A stretch of DNA of 42,135 bases from an uncultured Oscillospiraceae bacterium (GTDB lineage: Bacteria; Bacillota; Clostridia; Oscillospirales; Ruminococcaceae). Positions 5,866-13,750 of the stretch are shown here, in pieces. The position numbers and the translations under genes are program-made. Location: positions 1 through 42,135 of the forward strand of contig CASGAN010000020.1 of the NCBI GenBank assembly GCA_949299455.1, written 5' to 3'. Within the stretch, counting starts at the first letter, position 1. Each line of letters begins with the position of its first letter. Under the pieces are notes generated by a model. The model had not been told where the DNA came from. It saw only the letters and a program-made list of their open reading frames with translations, and ran no database searches.

Positions 5866-6729
5866 GTGGTTTTTATATCGTCGAAGATTAAACAACTTAG
5901 AATAAATGCTGGCTTAACACAAAAACAGCTTGCTGAATATCTTGGCACATCACGTTCGACTGTATCTATGTGGGAAATAGATGCCAGTCAGCCAGATAAC
6001 GATATGCTTATATCCATTTCGAAATTTTTTAACGTTTCAGTTGATTATTTGCTTGGTTGTTCTGATTTATCAAATACAAATATAAAAACTGAATCTCATC
6101 AAATGAACGGCCATAAAGATGATTTTATAAATAGAATCTCTGAACTACGGAAGCAGCACGGTTACAGTCAAGTTTCACTTGGAAAAGCAATAAACCGTGC
6201 ACAAAATACAATTTGCAACTGGGAAAACGGCAATCGAGAACCTGATATCGAAAGTCTTATTCTCCTTTCTTCTCTTTTTGGCGTTTCTATCGACTATTTG
6301 CTTGGTAAAACCAATACTACGCCATCAATCAATACCGAAATCTCTAATTCAAAAATTTTTTCTGAGAATCTAAAAAAGCTTCGACAGTCAAAAGGAGTAT
6401 ATCAAAAAGATATTGCAAATTGGCTTAAGATTGATCGTACTACATATGTAAAATATGAACGCGGACAATCAACTCCTGATTACAATATCCTTCTTAAACT
6501 TGCCGACTATTTTAGTGTTTCTGTTGACTATTTACTCGGTCATTCTGACTCTCAGGTGTTAAATACAAGAAACGAAACGGACAAACGACTTGAAAGCATC
6601 ATAGAAAATTATCAAAAATTAAATGATGCCGGAAAGGACGATCTTGCTAAACATGCTGAGCACCTTACTTACATTCCCGAATATAAAAAAGGTGATTCTA
6701 CTACCAGTGAAAAATCAAAAATAGGCTAA
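5866..6729 (+). CDS. Protein with three tandem XRE domains
   Basis: About 287 residues with three complete XRE helix-turn-helix domains at roughly 6-64, 86-147 and 164-225. Each closes with S[VI]DYLLG, and a helical tail of about 60 residues follows. Most XRE regulators have one such domain and dimerise; three in one chain suggests binding of several half-sites or an asymmetric operator. The gene is clearly more A+T-rich than its neighbours, a sign of separate origin. Start choice is uncertain: GTG at 5866 lies inside the GGAGTGG that looks like the ribosome binding site. By comparison with the gene at 6821 the start would be the in-frame ATA at 5875. Confidence 0.75.
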   Translation: MVFISSKIKQLRINAGLTQKQLAEYLGTSRSTVSMWEIDASQPDNDMLISISKFFNVSVDYLLGCSDLSNTNIKTESHQMNGHKDDFINRISELRKQHGYSQVSLGKAINRAQNTICNWENGNREPDIESLILLSSLFGVSIDYLLGKTNTTPSINTEISNSKIFSENLKKLRQSKGVYQKDIANWLKIDRTTYVKYERGQSTPDYNILLKLADYFSVSVDYLLGHSDSQVLNTRNETDKRLESIIENYQKLNDAGKDDLAKHAEHLTYIPEYKKGDSTTSEKSKIG

Positions 6730-6798
6730 TACAGAAAAATCGACGAGCTGCCGGTCGTGATTCTCGGCAAGGTCGTCGAACTGCGTGCGAAGTTTTAA
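6730..6798 (+). pseudogene. C-terminal gene fragment
   Basis: Directly after the TAA of the triple-XRE gene and in the same frame, 22 codons encode a GC-richer peptide (YRKIDELPVVILGKVVELRA and two more residues) ending at its own TAA. It has no start or ribosome binding site. This looks like the end of a gene whose upstream part was replaced, marking a recombination joint at about 6725. I cannot name the parent family. Confidence 0.5.
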
Positions 6799-6820
6799 AA
6801 TTTATTTTGGAGGGGTTTTT

Positions 6821-7348
6821 ATGAAAAAAGCGCTTGCACTGTTTCTTTCATTCGTCGTTGTGTTTGCTTTTGCGGGGTGCTCGTCTGAGCTGTCGTCTGT
6901 GTCATCCGAATTACCTGAATCTTCGGAATCGTCAGTATCCTCTGAACCTGCTAAATACGATGTATTCAAGGATATCAACGAAAAATCAAAACAGTTTACA
7001 TATTTGGATATTGATTTTGATTCCATTAAAGCGAATGATGAGGGTGGTTCTCTCTCTTTATATACACAAACATCAAACGGTTGGTCCATTTTTGTGTTTT
7101 ATGATGATTCGGAAAATTATAAAATCAATCATATCTCCATTGTATCCACCGGAACAGAAAAAAACGAGACTGAATTCATGGATGTGTGCAAATCAGTTTT
7201 GATGATTGATGAATGGGGACTTACACCTGAAGATATTAAAAACCTTCCTTTGAAAGGCACTATAGAAATCCACTCGCCTCTTGTTGGCGATCTGCGTGTC
7301 ATGATGAATTCCAATTTAAGCTGTCATGTTATGCTTGACCGTTACTGA
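6821..7348 (+). CDS. Secreted lipoprotein of unknown function
   Basis: A 175-residue protein with a lipoprotein signal peptide: MKK, a hydrophobic core, and the lipobox FAGC with the acylated Cys at 20. A Ser/Glu-rich linker (to about 45) and a soluble domain of about 125 residues follow. The start is set by GGAGGGG 9 bases before the ATG. The leader resembles that of the triple-XRE gene. Lipoproteins carried on elements can modify the surface or block entry of related elements; nothing here proves such a role. Confidence 0.65.
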   Translation: MKKALALFLSFVVVFAFAGCSSELSSVSSELPESSESSVSSEPAKYDVFKDINEKSKQFTYLDIDFDSIKANDEGGSLSLYTQTSNGWSIFVFYDDSENYKINHISIVSTGTEKNETEFMDVCKSVLMIDEWGLTPEDIKNLPLKGTIEIHSPLVGDLRVMMNSNLSCHVMLDRY

Positions 7349-7375
7349 TCTATGTAATTTTAAGGAGGAATTTTT

Positions 7376-7780
7376 ATGCTTACCTGTCCAAAATGCAAAG
7401 AACTCAACGGAAACGACCGTGCTACCTGCTACAAATGCGGGACCAAACTTGCTGAAACTACCAGAAACTCTTCAAGCAAGCGCGCTTTTTGCCCCAACTG
7501 CGGAATGAGCAATCCTGCACAAGCAGTCAACTGTTCTTCCTGCGGTTCTCGGCTGAATGCGCCTCGTACATCATTTCAACAATCTAATTCATACGATACT
7601 GAATCACATACATGGATGTATGTACTTGCAGTACTTATTCCCCTGCTCGGTATTATTTTAGGATGTATCAGCTATGCAAAAGATGACCGTGACCTTGGGA
7701 AAAAACTGATTATTACTTCTGTTGTTGTGTGGCTTGCTCTCATCGTCTTTTGGATGCTCTTTGTGTCAAGTCTTTTTTAA
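7376..7780 (+). CDS. Double zinc-ribbon membrane protein
   Basis: 134 residues. Two zinc ribbons come first: Cys 4, 7, 18, 21 and Cys 39, 42, 53, 56. A linker and two membrane segments (about 80-100 and 111-133) follow. AAGGAGG precedes the ATG. The pattern is common in Firmicutes proteins annotated only as zinc-ribbon domain proteins. It follows the lipoprotein gene by 27 bp and is closed by a terminator, so the two are probably cotranscribed cargo. Confidence 0.7.
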   Translation: MLTCPKCKELNGNDRATCYKCGTKLAETTRNSSSKRAFCPNCGMSNPAQAVNCSSCGSRLNAPRTSFQQSNSYDTESHTWMYVLAVLIPLLGIILGCISYAKDDRDLGKKLIITSVVVWLALIVFWMLFVSSLF

Positions 7781-7812
7781 AAAAACGCCCCGTCAAATGG
7801 CGGGGCTTTGTT
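7781..7812 (+). terminator. Terminator after zinc-ribbon gene
   Basis: GCCCCG (7787-7792) pairs with CGGGGC (7801-7806) around an 8-base loop, followed by TTTGTTG. It separates the cargo genes from the integrase. Confidence 0.6.
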
Positions 7813-7838
7813 GTAATAAAATATGATGAGGTGATAAA

Positions 7839-8975
7839 ATGGCCAGAAAGAGGAATACCGTCCGTGCGGACGGCCGGATCGCAGTGCAGATTTATCTCGG
7901 ACGGGATGAAAGCGGCAAACGAAAGTATAAAACCGTATACGGTGCCACTCAAAAAGAAGCCGATGCAAAAGCAGAAGCAGTAAAAGCGAAAATCGGCAAA
8001 GGCCTTGATATCTTATCTCAGCAGGACACGTTCGGCGCGTGGCGAAAGCTTTGGTGGACCGTAAAGCAGCCGCAGATCGGCAGCGGGACACAAACGATGT
8101 ATCGCGCAGCGCAAAAACGTATGGGACCATTGGACGGCATGGGGATTTCCAAAATCAAAACGGCTGACATTGATGTGTTGTTGATTGCTGCCGCACAAGA
8201 TGGTCTTTCTCATCGAAGTTTGTCTATCCTGCGGATGACGATCGGGCAGATTTTCGACTATGCGATCGATAACCGTGTTGTCGACTATAATCCTGCAGAT
8301 CGGGCGAAAGTGCCCGCCGGAAGCGGAAAGCAGGTGCGTCGAGCGCTTACGGACGAAGAACAAACAATGATTCGCAGTTTGCCCCATCGTGCGCAGACGG
8401 CTGCAATGATCATGATGTATGCCGGATTGCGTCGTGGTGAGTTGCTGGCTCTCACCTGGGATGACATTGATCTGGATGCTTCCACGATCACAGTGAACAA
8501 AACACTCGAATTTGTATCGGGCAAACCTCAAATCAAAAACAGCCCAAAAACGGAATCCGGAAACCGTGTTGTTACCATTCCGGAAATTCTCGCCGAGTAT
8601 TTGCGGAATGTTCCGCATAAGGCGCCGATCGTGTGTCCGAATACCTCTGGAAAATACATGTCGACGACCGCCTGGTCTCGGTTGTGGCAATCCTACATCG
8701 TCGATCTCAATGTAACCTATGGAGCCGCCGCTGGAATGTCAAAACACAATCCACATGGCATCCCGATCAGCATAGATTTCACCGCACACTGTCTCCGGCA
8801 TACCTATGCGACACTTTTGTATAAAGCCGGTGTCGACGTTTTAACAGCGCAGTATCTGCTCGGCCACGCAGACGTACAGACTACTTTAGGCATTTACACG
8901 CACTTAGATGCGGAGTTAAAACAGCGCGGACTGGACAAGCTCAACGATTATTTATCTGATCGAATAAAAGATTGA
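7839..8975 (+). CDS. Tyrosine recombinase (integrase) of element 1
   Basis: A 378-residue phage-type integrase. An N-terminal arm-binding part (YLGRDESGKRKYKTVYGAT) and a SAM-like core-binding domain precede the catalytic domain, whose residues are all present: R198 (YAGLRRGE), H317 and R320 (HCLRHTY), H343 (LGHADVQTT) and the nucleophile Y353 (GIYTHL). It integrates and excises the element at the 3' end of tRNA-Pro. It lies between the cargo and the tRNA, as usual for such elements, and reads toward it. GAGGTGA precedes the ATG. A strong hairpin terminator follows. Two copies of GTGACTTGC (8980-8988, 8992-9000) behind the gene repeat part of the att sequence. Confidence 0.95.
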   Translation: MARKRNTVRADGRIAVQIYLGRDESGKRKYKTVYGATQKEADAKAEAVKAKIGKGLDILSQQDTFGAWRKLWWTVKQPQIGSGTQTMYRAAQKRMGPLDGMGISKIKTADIDVLLIAAAQDGLSHRSLSILRMTIGQIFDYAIDNRVVDYNPADRAKVPAGSGKQVRRALTDEEQTMIRSLPHRAQTAAMIMMYAGLRRGELLALTWDDIDLDASTITVNKTLEFVSGKPQIKNSPKTESGNRVVTIPEILAEYLRNVPHKAPIVCPNTSGKYMSTTAWSRLWQSYIVDLNVTYGAAAGMSKHNPHGIPISIDFTAHCLRHTYATLLYKAGVDVLTAQYLLGHADVQTTLGIYTHLDAELKQRGLDKLNDYLSDRIKD

Positions 8976-9067
8976 ATCCGTGACTTGCTCTGTGACTTGC
9001 ATATTTTTTATTATTTGCGTTTTTCCATGTTGTTTTACACGCATTTTTAGGTTTTAAAAGCAAAAGA

Positions 9068-9112
9068 AAAAAGCCCGCAAACGCCGGAATCACCGATGTT
9101 TGCGGGCTTTTT
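9068..9112 (+). terminator. Integrase terminator
   Basis: A 15-bp perfect stem (AAAAAGCCCGCAAAC and complement) with a 15-base loop, ending in five T residues. Confidence 0.85.
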
Positions 9113-9115
9113 GAT

Positions 9116-9185
9116 TTGGTCGGAGTAACGTGACTTGAACACGCGGCCTCTTGGTCGGAGTAACGTGACTTGAACACGCGGCCTC
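9116..9185. repeat. Tandem 35-bp att repeat (tRNA-Pro 3' end)
   Basis: A 35-bp unit is present twice without a gap (9116-9150 and 9151-9185), with three further matching bases. The right copy is the 3' part of tRNA-Pro including CCA; the left is a second copy on the element side. It marks the attachment site of element 1. The other end of the element lies left of the window. Confidence 0.85.
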
Positions 9186-9227
9186 TTGACCCCCAGTCAA
9201 GCGCGCTACCAGCTGCGCCATACCCCG
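9152..9227 (-). tRNA. tRNA-Pro(GGG)
   Basis: A 76-base cloverleaf with acceptor CGGGGTA/TACTCCG, discriminator A and encoded CCA. The anticodon loop CTGGGGG gives GGG (Pro) on the stem CTTGA/TCAAG. Its 3' half is duplicated next to it by the integrated element. Confidence 0.92.
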
Positions 9228-9236
9228 AACGATGCT

Positions 9237-9265
9237 ATTATACTAAAACAGAATGAATTTGTCAA
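9237..9265 (-). promoter_or_regulatory. tRNA-Pro promoter
   Basis: A perfect consensus: TTGACA (9265-9260), 17 bases, TATAAT (9242-9237), ten bases ahead of the tRNA. Confidence 0.85.
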
Positions 9266-9293
9266 GCATTTTGCAATCGTTTCCAAAATGCTT
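9264..9293. repeat. Inverted repeat between divergent promoters
   Basis: AAGCATTTTG (9264-9273) and CAAAATGCTT (9284-9293) are perfect 10-bp arms around a 10-base spacer. They lie exactly between the -35 boxes of the tRNA-Pro and phosphoesterase promoters, so a bound protein could touch both. Confidence 0.6.
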
Positions 9294-9320
9294 GCGAAAG
9301 ATCGAAAAATATGCTATAGT
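9292..9320 (+). promoter_or_regulatory. Promoter of the phosphoesterase gene
   Basis: TTGCGA (9292-9297), 17 bases, TATAGT (9315-9320), followed 22 bases later by AAAGGAG. Confidence 0.65.
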
Positions 9321-9352
9321 ATCAATATTCTATTGCGCAAAGGAGTTTCCTT

Positions 9353-9898
9353 ATGAAATTGATGATCGCATCAGATATTCACGGTTCCGCACATTACTGC
9401 CGTTTGATGTTAGATGCTTTTTCAAAAGAACAGGCAGATCGCCTTGTGCTGCTTGGTGATATTTTGTATCATGGTCCACGCAATGATTTGCCGCTCGAAT
9501 ATGCACCAAAACAAGTCATCACAATGCTTAATGAACACAAAGATCAGTTGCTGTGTGTTCGCGGAAACTGTGATACTGAAGTAGATCAGATGGTGCTGCA
9601 GTTCCCTGTTTTGTCCGACAGTATGCTTTTGTGGACACAGACACACACGATTTTTGCAACACACGGACACGTATTCAATCTTTCGAATCTTCCGCCGCTT
9701 TGCGAGGGAGATGTTTTGCTCCATGGTCATACGCATGTGCCAGCGTTTGAACAGGCAGACGGAATCACATATATCAATCCCGGTTCCGTATCTATTCCAA
9801 AAGAATCAAGTCTCCACAGTTACATCATCCTCGAAGATGATACGGTTACATTTAAAGATTTGGAAAGCGGAACACCTTATCGTGTTTGTCAGCTGTAA
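9353..9898 (+). CDS. yfcE: YfcE-like metallophosphodiesterase
   Basis: 181 residues with all metal-ligand motifs of the calcineurin-like phosphoesterase fold: DIHG (8-11), GDILYHGPRN, GNCD, HGHVFN and GHTH. The YfcE/MJ0936 group hydrolyses phosphodiester bonds with Mn or other divalent ions in the cytoplasm. The natural substrate is not settled. AAAGGAG lies 8 bases before the ATG. The gene stands alone between its promoter and a terminator. Confidence 0.85.
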   Translation: MKLMIASDIHGSAHYCRLMLDAFSKEQADRLVLLGDILYHGPRNDLPLEYAPKQVITMLNEHKDQLLCVRGNCDTEVDQMVLQFPVLSDSMLLWTQTHTIFATHGHVFNLSNLPPLCEGDVLLHGHTHVPAFEQADGITYINPGSVSIPKESSLHSYIILEDDTVTFKDLESGTPYRVCQL

Positions 9899-9910
9899 TA
9901 ATAATATCCT

Positions 9911-9946
9911 GCACAGAAAAACAAATTGTTTTTCTGTGCTTTTTTA
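9911..9946. terminator. Shared terminator of two convergent genes
   Basis: A 13-bp perfect stem (GCACAGAAAAACA) with a 3-base loop and a T run on the plus strand. It closes the phosphoesterase gene and, from the other side, follows the small SOS gene. Confidence 0.8.
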
Positions 9947-10135
9947 TGCCGCAGAATCGGGTGTATGCGGCACCGGACAACGAGAATACATAACAAACTG
10001 CGGTTTCTTTTCGCATATCGGTGCTTGATGCCGTTTTCCCTTTTGGCACTGCTCCATTTGATCACGCGCATCCACTTTTTTGCAAAGCTCAAGAATAATA
10101 TAAATCGCCAGAACGCCAGCCAATAAAATCTCCAT
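9944..10135 (-). CDS. SOS-regulated small membrane protein (63 aa), candidate division inhibitor
   Basis: 63 residues starting MEILLAGVLAIYIILELCKK: one short N-terminal membrane segment, then a basic, Cys- and His-containing tail. Start chosen by GGGG 8 bases before the ATG at 10135. Its promoter is a perfect TTGACA-17-TATAAT flanked by two LexA-type boxes, so strong induction after DNA damage is expected. Small one-pass proteins under LexA include cell division inhibitors such as YneA of Bacillus and SidA of Caulobacter. There is no LysM domain here, so the similarity is in size, topology and regulation only. It could also be an SOS toxin. Confidence 0.6.
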   Translation of the reverse strand: MEILLAGVLAIYIILELCKKVDARDQMEQCQKGKRHQAPICEKKPQFVMYSRCPVPHTPDSAA

Positions 10136-10153
10136 ACATAACGCCCCTTTATA

Positions 10154-10230
10154 AAACAAACGTTCGTTTCTTTTGAGATTATTATACGCCGCCTATGACA
10201 GTTTGTCAAGCAGAAATAAAACATTTGTTC
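10154..10230 (-). promoter_or_regulatory. Consensus promoter flanked by two LexA boxes
   Basis: Minus strand: TTGACA (10209-10204), 17 bases, TATAAT (10186-10181). The upstream box is GAACAAATGTTT (10230-10219) and the downstream box is GAACGTTTGTTT (10165-10154). Both fit GAAC-N4-GTTY. Two boxes around a perfect promoter indicate tight LexA control. Confidence 0.75.
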
Positions 10231-10241
10231 TTATTGGAAGC

Positions 10242-10275
10242 AAAAAAATTCTCTGTGCAGGAAATGCACAGAGAA
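10242..10275 (-). terminator. Terminator of GH20-like gene
   Basis: A 10-bp perfect stem (TTCTCTGTGC and complement) with a 7-base loop, followed on the minus strand by seven T residues. Confidence 0.85.
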
Positions 10276-10285
10276 ACGAAAATGT

Positions 10286-11353
10286 TTATTTTCTTAAATA
10301 TTTTGCACGCGGTTCAATTTCAATGATTGTTTCACCGACTTTTGCCGGATCAAACGGTCCTGTGTGTTCGCCTGCTGTACCACGAATTCCTGCCTGAATC
10401 CGTTCAATAATCTCGCAGGTGAGCGGTGTCCACTGTGTAAACAAAATGCCGCCGACACGTCCCGGCCAGTGATTTTTCTTGCCGAGATAAATATATTCGA
10501 GGCAGTATTTCCAAAAATCTTTGCACTGCGCAACATCCCAGCCAAGCGACGGCAAAACGGTGAATCCGCCTTTCATAAACTGCTCAATCGACGGAAAATC
10601 AAAAGCAGTACGTTCATAATGCCAGTCAGTAATGATGATATCACGTGTGACTTCGTCAGTACGGTCAAACGCAGGATAGGTGCCAAAGCGGTCCGCTTCC
10701 CACATGTTGTAGCCAAGCTTTTTCGCATCCAACAGCCGGTCGCCCCACATCATCATTTCGATTCCCTTTTCAGCCAAGTGATCGTGCAGAATTTTAACCG
10801 TGCGTGCGAACAATGCAGCTTTATCTTTCCCTGCACAGCGTTCACAGGTTTCTTCCCCAATGTCAAACACTTCATCCATGCCGACGTGAACCACATCCGC
10901 ATCAAATGCTTCGATAATCTCATCCATCATCGGGAATACATAGTCATAGATTTTGTCGTTTGATGCACACCAGCTGTACACATAAATATCCGGCCATTCC
11001 GCATCATCAGGCAGGCGTTTTGTCTCCGAAAATTCCGGATGATCCCGCAGAAGCGGCCACGGTCCGCCGCCGAAATCTGATTGGTGGCTCAAGCACTGTA
11101 CAAGCGGAATCGGTTTTATTCCATGTTCACGGCAGACAGCAGCAATGCGCTGTAAATCTTCATAGGTGACAGTGCCTGTCGAATATTCCGGAAAACAGCG
11201 ATATGTATATCCCGGGTTTAGTTCCACAATCACAGCGTTGAACTCAAGTGGTGCCAGATCATTCTCAATCAGATCGATAAATTTTCCAACCGCCTGATGA
11301 TCGGCAAGTCGTGTGTGAAAACCGACAAACGGTTTTTCTTTGGAAATTGCCAT
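10286..11353 (-). CDS. GH20-type beta-N-acetylhexosaminidase
   Basis: 355 residues forming a single TIM-barrel like the catalytic domain of glycoside hydrolase family 20. The catalytic Asp-Glu pair is at D160-E161 (HVGMDEV), where classical members have HxGxDE. No signal peptide is present, so it would act in the cytoplasm on imported N-acetylglucosamine- or N-acetylgalactosamine-containing oligosaccharides. It lacks the N-terminal domain of long members. The start at 11353 is chosen for AAGGGG nearby. It is the last gene of an operon with a membrane protein and a coiled-coil protein. Substrate is inferred from family only. Confidence 0.75.
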   Translation of the reverse strand: MAISKEKPFVGFHTRLADHQAVGKFIDLIENDLAPLEFNAVIVELNPGYTYRCFPEYSTGTVTYEDLQRIAAVCREHGIKPIPLVQCLSHQSDFGGGPWPLLRDHPEFSETKRLPDDAEWPDIYVYSWCASNDKIYDYVFPMMDEIIEAFDADVVHVGMDEVFDIGEETCERCAGKDKAALFARTVKILHDHLAEKGIEMMMWGDRLLDAKKLGYNMWEADRFGTYPAFDRTDEVTRDIIITDWHYERTAFDFPSIEQFMKGGFTVLPSLGWDVAQCKDFWKYCLEYIYLGKKNHWPGRVGGILFTQWTPLTCEIIERIQAGIRGTAGEHTGPFDPAKVGETIIEIEPRAKYLRK

Positions 11354-11401
11354 GTCAATAATCCCCTTTTTTATCTTCTTCTCAATCATATAAAAATGCA
11401 T

Positions 11402-11938
11402 TTACGCATTTTTCTCATGTTCTGTAAAAAGCCAGATCGAACCGCAATAAATTCCTTCCAGAATCAAAAACACTGCGATAAAGAAATTAAGCAGATACCC
11501 TGCAAAGACCGGAAGGAAAAAGTAAATACCTCCGGCAAGTGCACTCAGTACACCAAACAGCAGCGAAGCCCAATTTCTCTGGCTTGATTGCTTTTTCAGC
11601 TGCAAAAAAGCTGAAATCCGGTTAATACCCAAAAAGACGGAAAACGCAGCGATCAGATCAGCTGCACGCATCAATGGTGAAGAGATGCATCCAAACAGCA
11701 AAACGCCTGTAACTGCATACAATGCAATCGACCAAACTGTCCATCCGCCGCGCAGAATCTCTCCTTTTGCAAAGAAATACTGCACAAGAAAACACGCGCT
11801 TGCAAATAAAGATACAAGTGCGCTGACTGCGACGACAACGCTTTGTGCGCCGAATCCATTCAGCAATACAATCACTGCACCAAAGCAGAACAAAATACCG
11901 GCGACAAATGAAAGAACCGAAAGAAAGCGTACTCTCAT
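11402..11938 (-). CDS. DUF308-like six-helix membrane protein
   Basis: 178 residues with about six hydrophobic segments in three hairpin-like pairs, the layout of HdeD/DUF308 proteins. The C-terminus is short and polar. The start overlaps the stop of the coiled-coil gene as ATGA, so the two are coupled. Function of the family in Gram-positive bacteria is unclear. Confidence 0.6.
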   Translation of the reverse strand: MRVRFLSVLSFVAGILFCFGAVIVLLNGFGAQSVVVAVSALVSLFASACFLVQYFFAKGEILRGGWTVWSIALYAVTGVLLFGCISSPLMRAADLIAAFSVFLGINRISAFLQLKKQSSQRNWASLLFGVLSALAGGIYFFLPVFAGYLLNFFIAVFLILEGIYCGSIWLFTEHEKNA

Positions 11939-12342
11939 TCAAGGTTCTCTTCTTTCTCGTTTTCTTCCTGCTCGTCCGCGTCCTCTTCTTCTTCGAAAAA
12001 ATCAATCGGGAATACTTCCTCCATCGGTGTGACGTCGTTTCCCTCAATTCGCTGACGCAGTTCATTGATCATGGAGATTTTTGCATCGATTTCAGAAAAT
12101 ACTTCCATTACACAATCTGCATACTCAGATGCAACTTCTGTATCCTCTTCTGCGCACTGCAGGTAGATATAGCGGCCGGCTTCTTCAAAATCTTTTTTCA
12201 GTGAAAGCTGAAGCTTGATCACTTTCGCTTTCATTGCGGACAGTTCATATTGACGTTTTGCAGAATGTTTGACTTCATCTGCCTGACGTGAAATCTTTTC
12301 AACCAAGAAATTTAAGCGTTCCTGCATTTGTGTTTTATCCAT
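11935..12342 (-). CDS. Coiled-coil hypothetical protein with acidic tail
   Basis: 135 residues, almost entirely helical, with a coiled-coil-like N-terminal half (residues 1-105) and a strongly acidic tail made mostly of Glu, Asp and Asn (about 113-135). AGAGGTG precedes the ATG. It is the first gene of a three-gene unit with the membrane protein and the GH20-type enzyme. A scaffold or regulator of the membrane protein is possible, but no family is recognised. Confidence 0.6.
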   Translation of the reverse strand: MDKTQMQERLNFLVEKISRQADEVKHSAKRQYELSAMKAKVIKLQLSLKKDFEEAGRYIYLQCAEEDTEVASEYADCVMEVFSEIDAKISMINELRQRIEGNDVTPMEEVFPIDFFEEEEDADEQEENEKEENLE

Positions 12343-12404
12343 TGCATTTGCACCTCTTTTAATAAAATATGATTTCTTCTTTTATTATAGCAATTTTGAC
12401 GCAA

Positions 12405-12448
12405 AAATAAATAGGAAGAACAAAATTTTTTGTTCTTCCTATTTATTT
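12405..12448. terminator. Terminator after tyrS
   Basis: A 21-bp perfect stem with a 2-base loop between tyrS and the next operon, followed by T-rich sequence on both strands. It can work in either direction. Confidence 0.75.
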
Positions 12449-12471
12449 TTTTCATATGAAATTCGCTCAAA

Positions 12472-13695
12472 TCAGCCGAGTGTTACTTTATGGTACACTT
12501 TCTTGCCTTTTTTGATGATAATACCGTTTTTAAGTGTCTGTGCGTCGACGGTTTGTTTCGGATCGGAAACTTTCTGATCGTCAATTGAAATACCACCGCC
12601 CTGCACCAAGCGTCTTGCTTCACCGTTTGACGGTGCAAGTCCTGCTTTTACAAGCAGCGTCAGCACACCGATGCCCTCTGCCGGCACATCTGTTTCACAT
12701 AATGTGGTAGACGGCATATCTGCACTGTCTGCTTTGTTTGTAAACAGCGATCTTGCTGCATCCAGTGCTTTCTGTGCCTCTTCCTCACCGTGTACCATTT
12801 TGGTAACTTCGAACGCCAGACGTTCTTTCACCGGGTTCAGCTCGTGGCCGCTCAAGTGCTCCATTGCCTCGATTTCTTCAATCGGAATGAATGTAATGAG
12901 CTTCATGCAGCGGATGACGTCATCATCGGCAACGTTTCTCCAGTACTGGAAGAACTCGTACGGCGAGGTTTTCTCCGGATCAAGCCACAGTGCACCTTTT
13001 TCGGTTTTACCCATCTTTTTGCCTTCTTTTGTCGTCAGCAATGTGAAGGTCATACCGAATACCTGCTCATCATTGACACGGCGCACCAAATCCACGCCGC
13101 CCAAAATATTGCTCCACTGATCGTCGCCGCCAAGCTCAAGCTTACAGCCAAACTCACGATTCAAATGTAAAAAGTCATAGCTCTGCATCAGCATGTAGTT
13201 GAATTCAAGGAAGCTCAGTCCACGCTCTAAACGGCTTTTAAAGCACTCTGCGGTGAGCATTTTGTTGACCGAAAAATGTACGCCGACATCGCGCAGGAAT
13301 TCAATGTAGTTCATGTGCTTGAGCCAGTCACCGTTTCGTGCGATGATTGCTTTTCCGTCAGAAAAGTCAATGAATCGGCTCATCTGTTTTCTGAAGCATT
13401 CTGCGTTGTGGTCGATTTCTTCTTCTGTGAGCATTTTACGCATATCGGTTTTACCAGTCGGATCGCCAATCATTGTGGTACCTGTGCCAAGCAGTGCGAT
13501 CGGACGGTGTCCAGCATTCTGCATGTGTTTCATGACGACCAGCTGCAAAAAGTGACCGACGTGCAGACTGTCTGCTGTTGCGTCAAATCCAATGTAAAAT
13601 GTGACCGGTTCACGATTCAAAAGTTCTTCAATCAAGTCTTCGTGGGTTGCCTGCGCAATCAAGCCGCGGCGTTTGAGTTCTTCAAATACTGTCAT
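12472..13695 (-). CDS. tyrS: Tyrosyl-tRNA synthetase
   Basis: 407 residues, the normal length for bacterial TyrRS. The class I signatures are present: HVGH near residue 46 and KKMGKTEKG as the KMSKS loop. GGDDQWSN marks the tyrosine site, and an S4 RNA-binding domain lies at the C-terminus (from about 345). It charges tRNA-Tyr in the cytoplasm. Expression is under a T-box leader with a UAC specifier. The gene is a single transcription unit with its own promoter inside the end of recN. Confidence 0.97.
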   Translation of the reverse strand: MTVFEELKRRGLIAQATHEDLIEELLNREPVTFYIGFDATADSLHVGHFLQLVVMKHMQNAGHRPIALLGTGTTMIGDPTGKTDMRKMLTEEEIDHNAECFRKQMSRFIDFSDGKAIIARNGDWLKHMNYIEFLRDVGVHFSVNKMLTAECFKSRLERGLSFLEFNYMLMQSYDFLHLNREFGCKLELGGDDQWSNILGGVDLVRRVNDEQVFGMTFTLLTTKEGKKMGKTEKGALWLDPEKTSPYEFFQYWRNVADDDVIRCMKLITFIPIEEIEAMEHLSGHELNPVKERLAFEVTKMVHGEEEAQKALDAARSLFTNKADSADMPSTTLCETDVPAEGIGVLTLLVKAGLAPSNGEARRLVQGGGISIDDQKVSDPKQTVDAQTLKNGIIIKKGKKVYHKVTLG

Positions 13696-13750
13696 TTGCG
13701 TTTGTTCCTTTCTTTCATTTGTTTTTTAGTATGATATCCGGACAAAGAGC

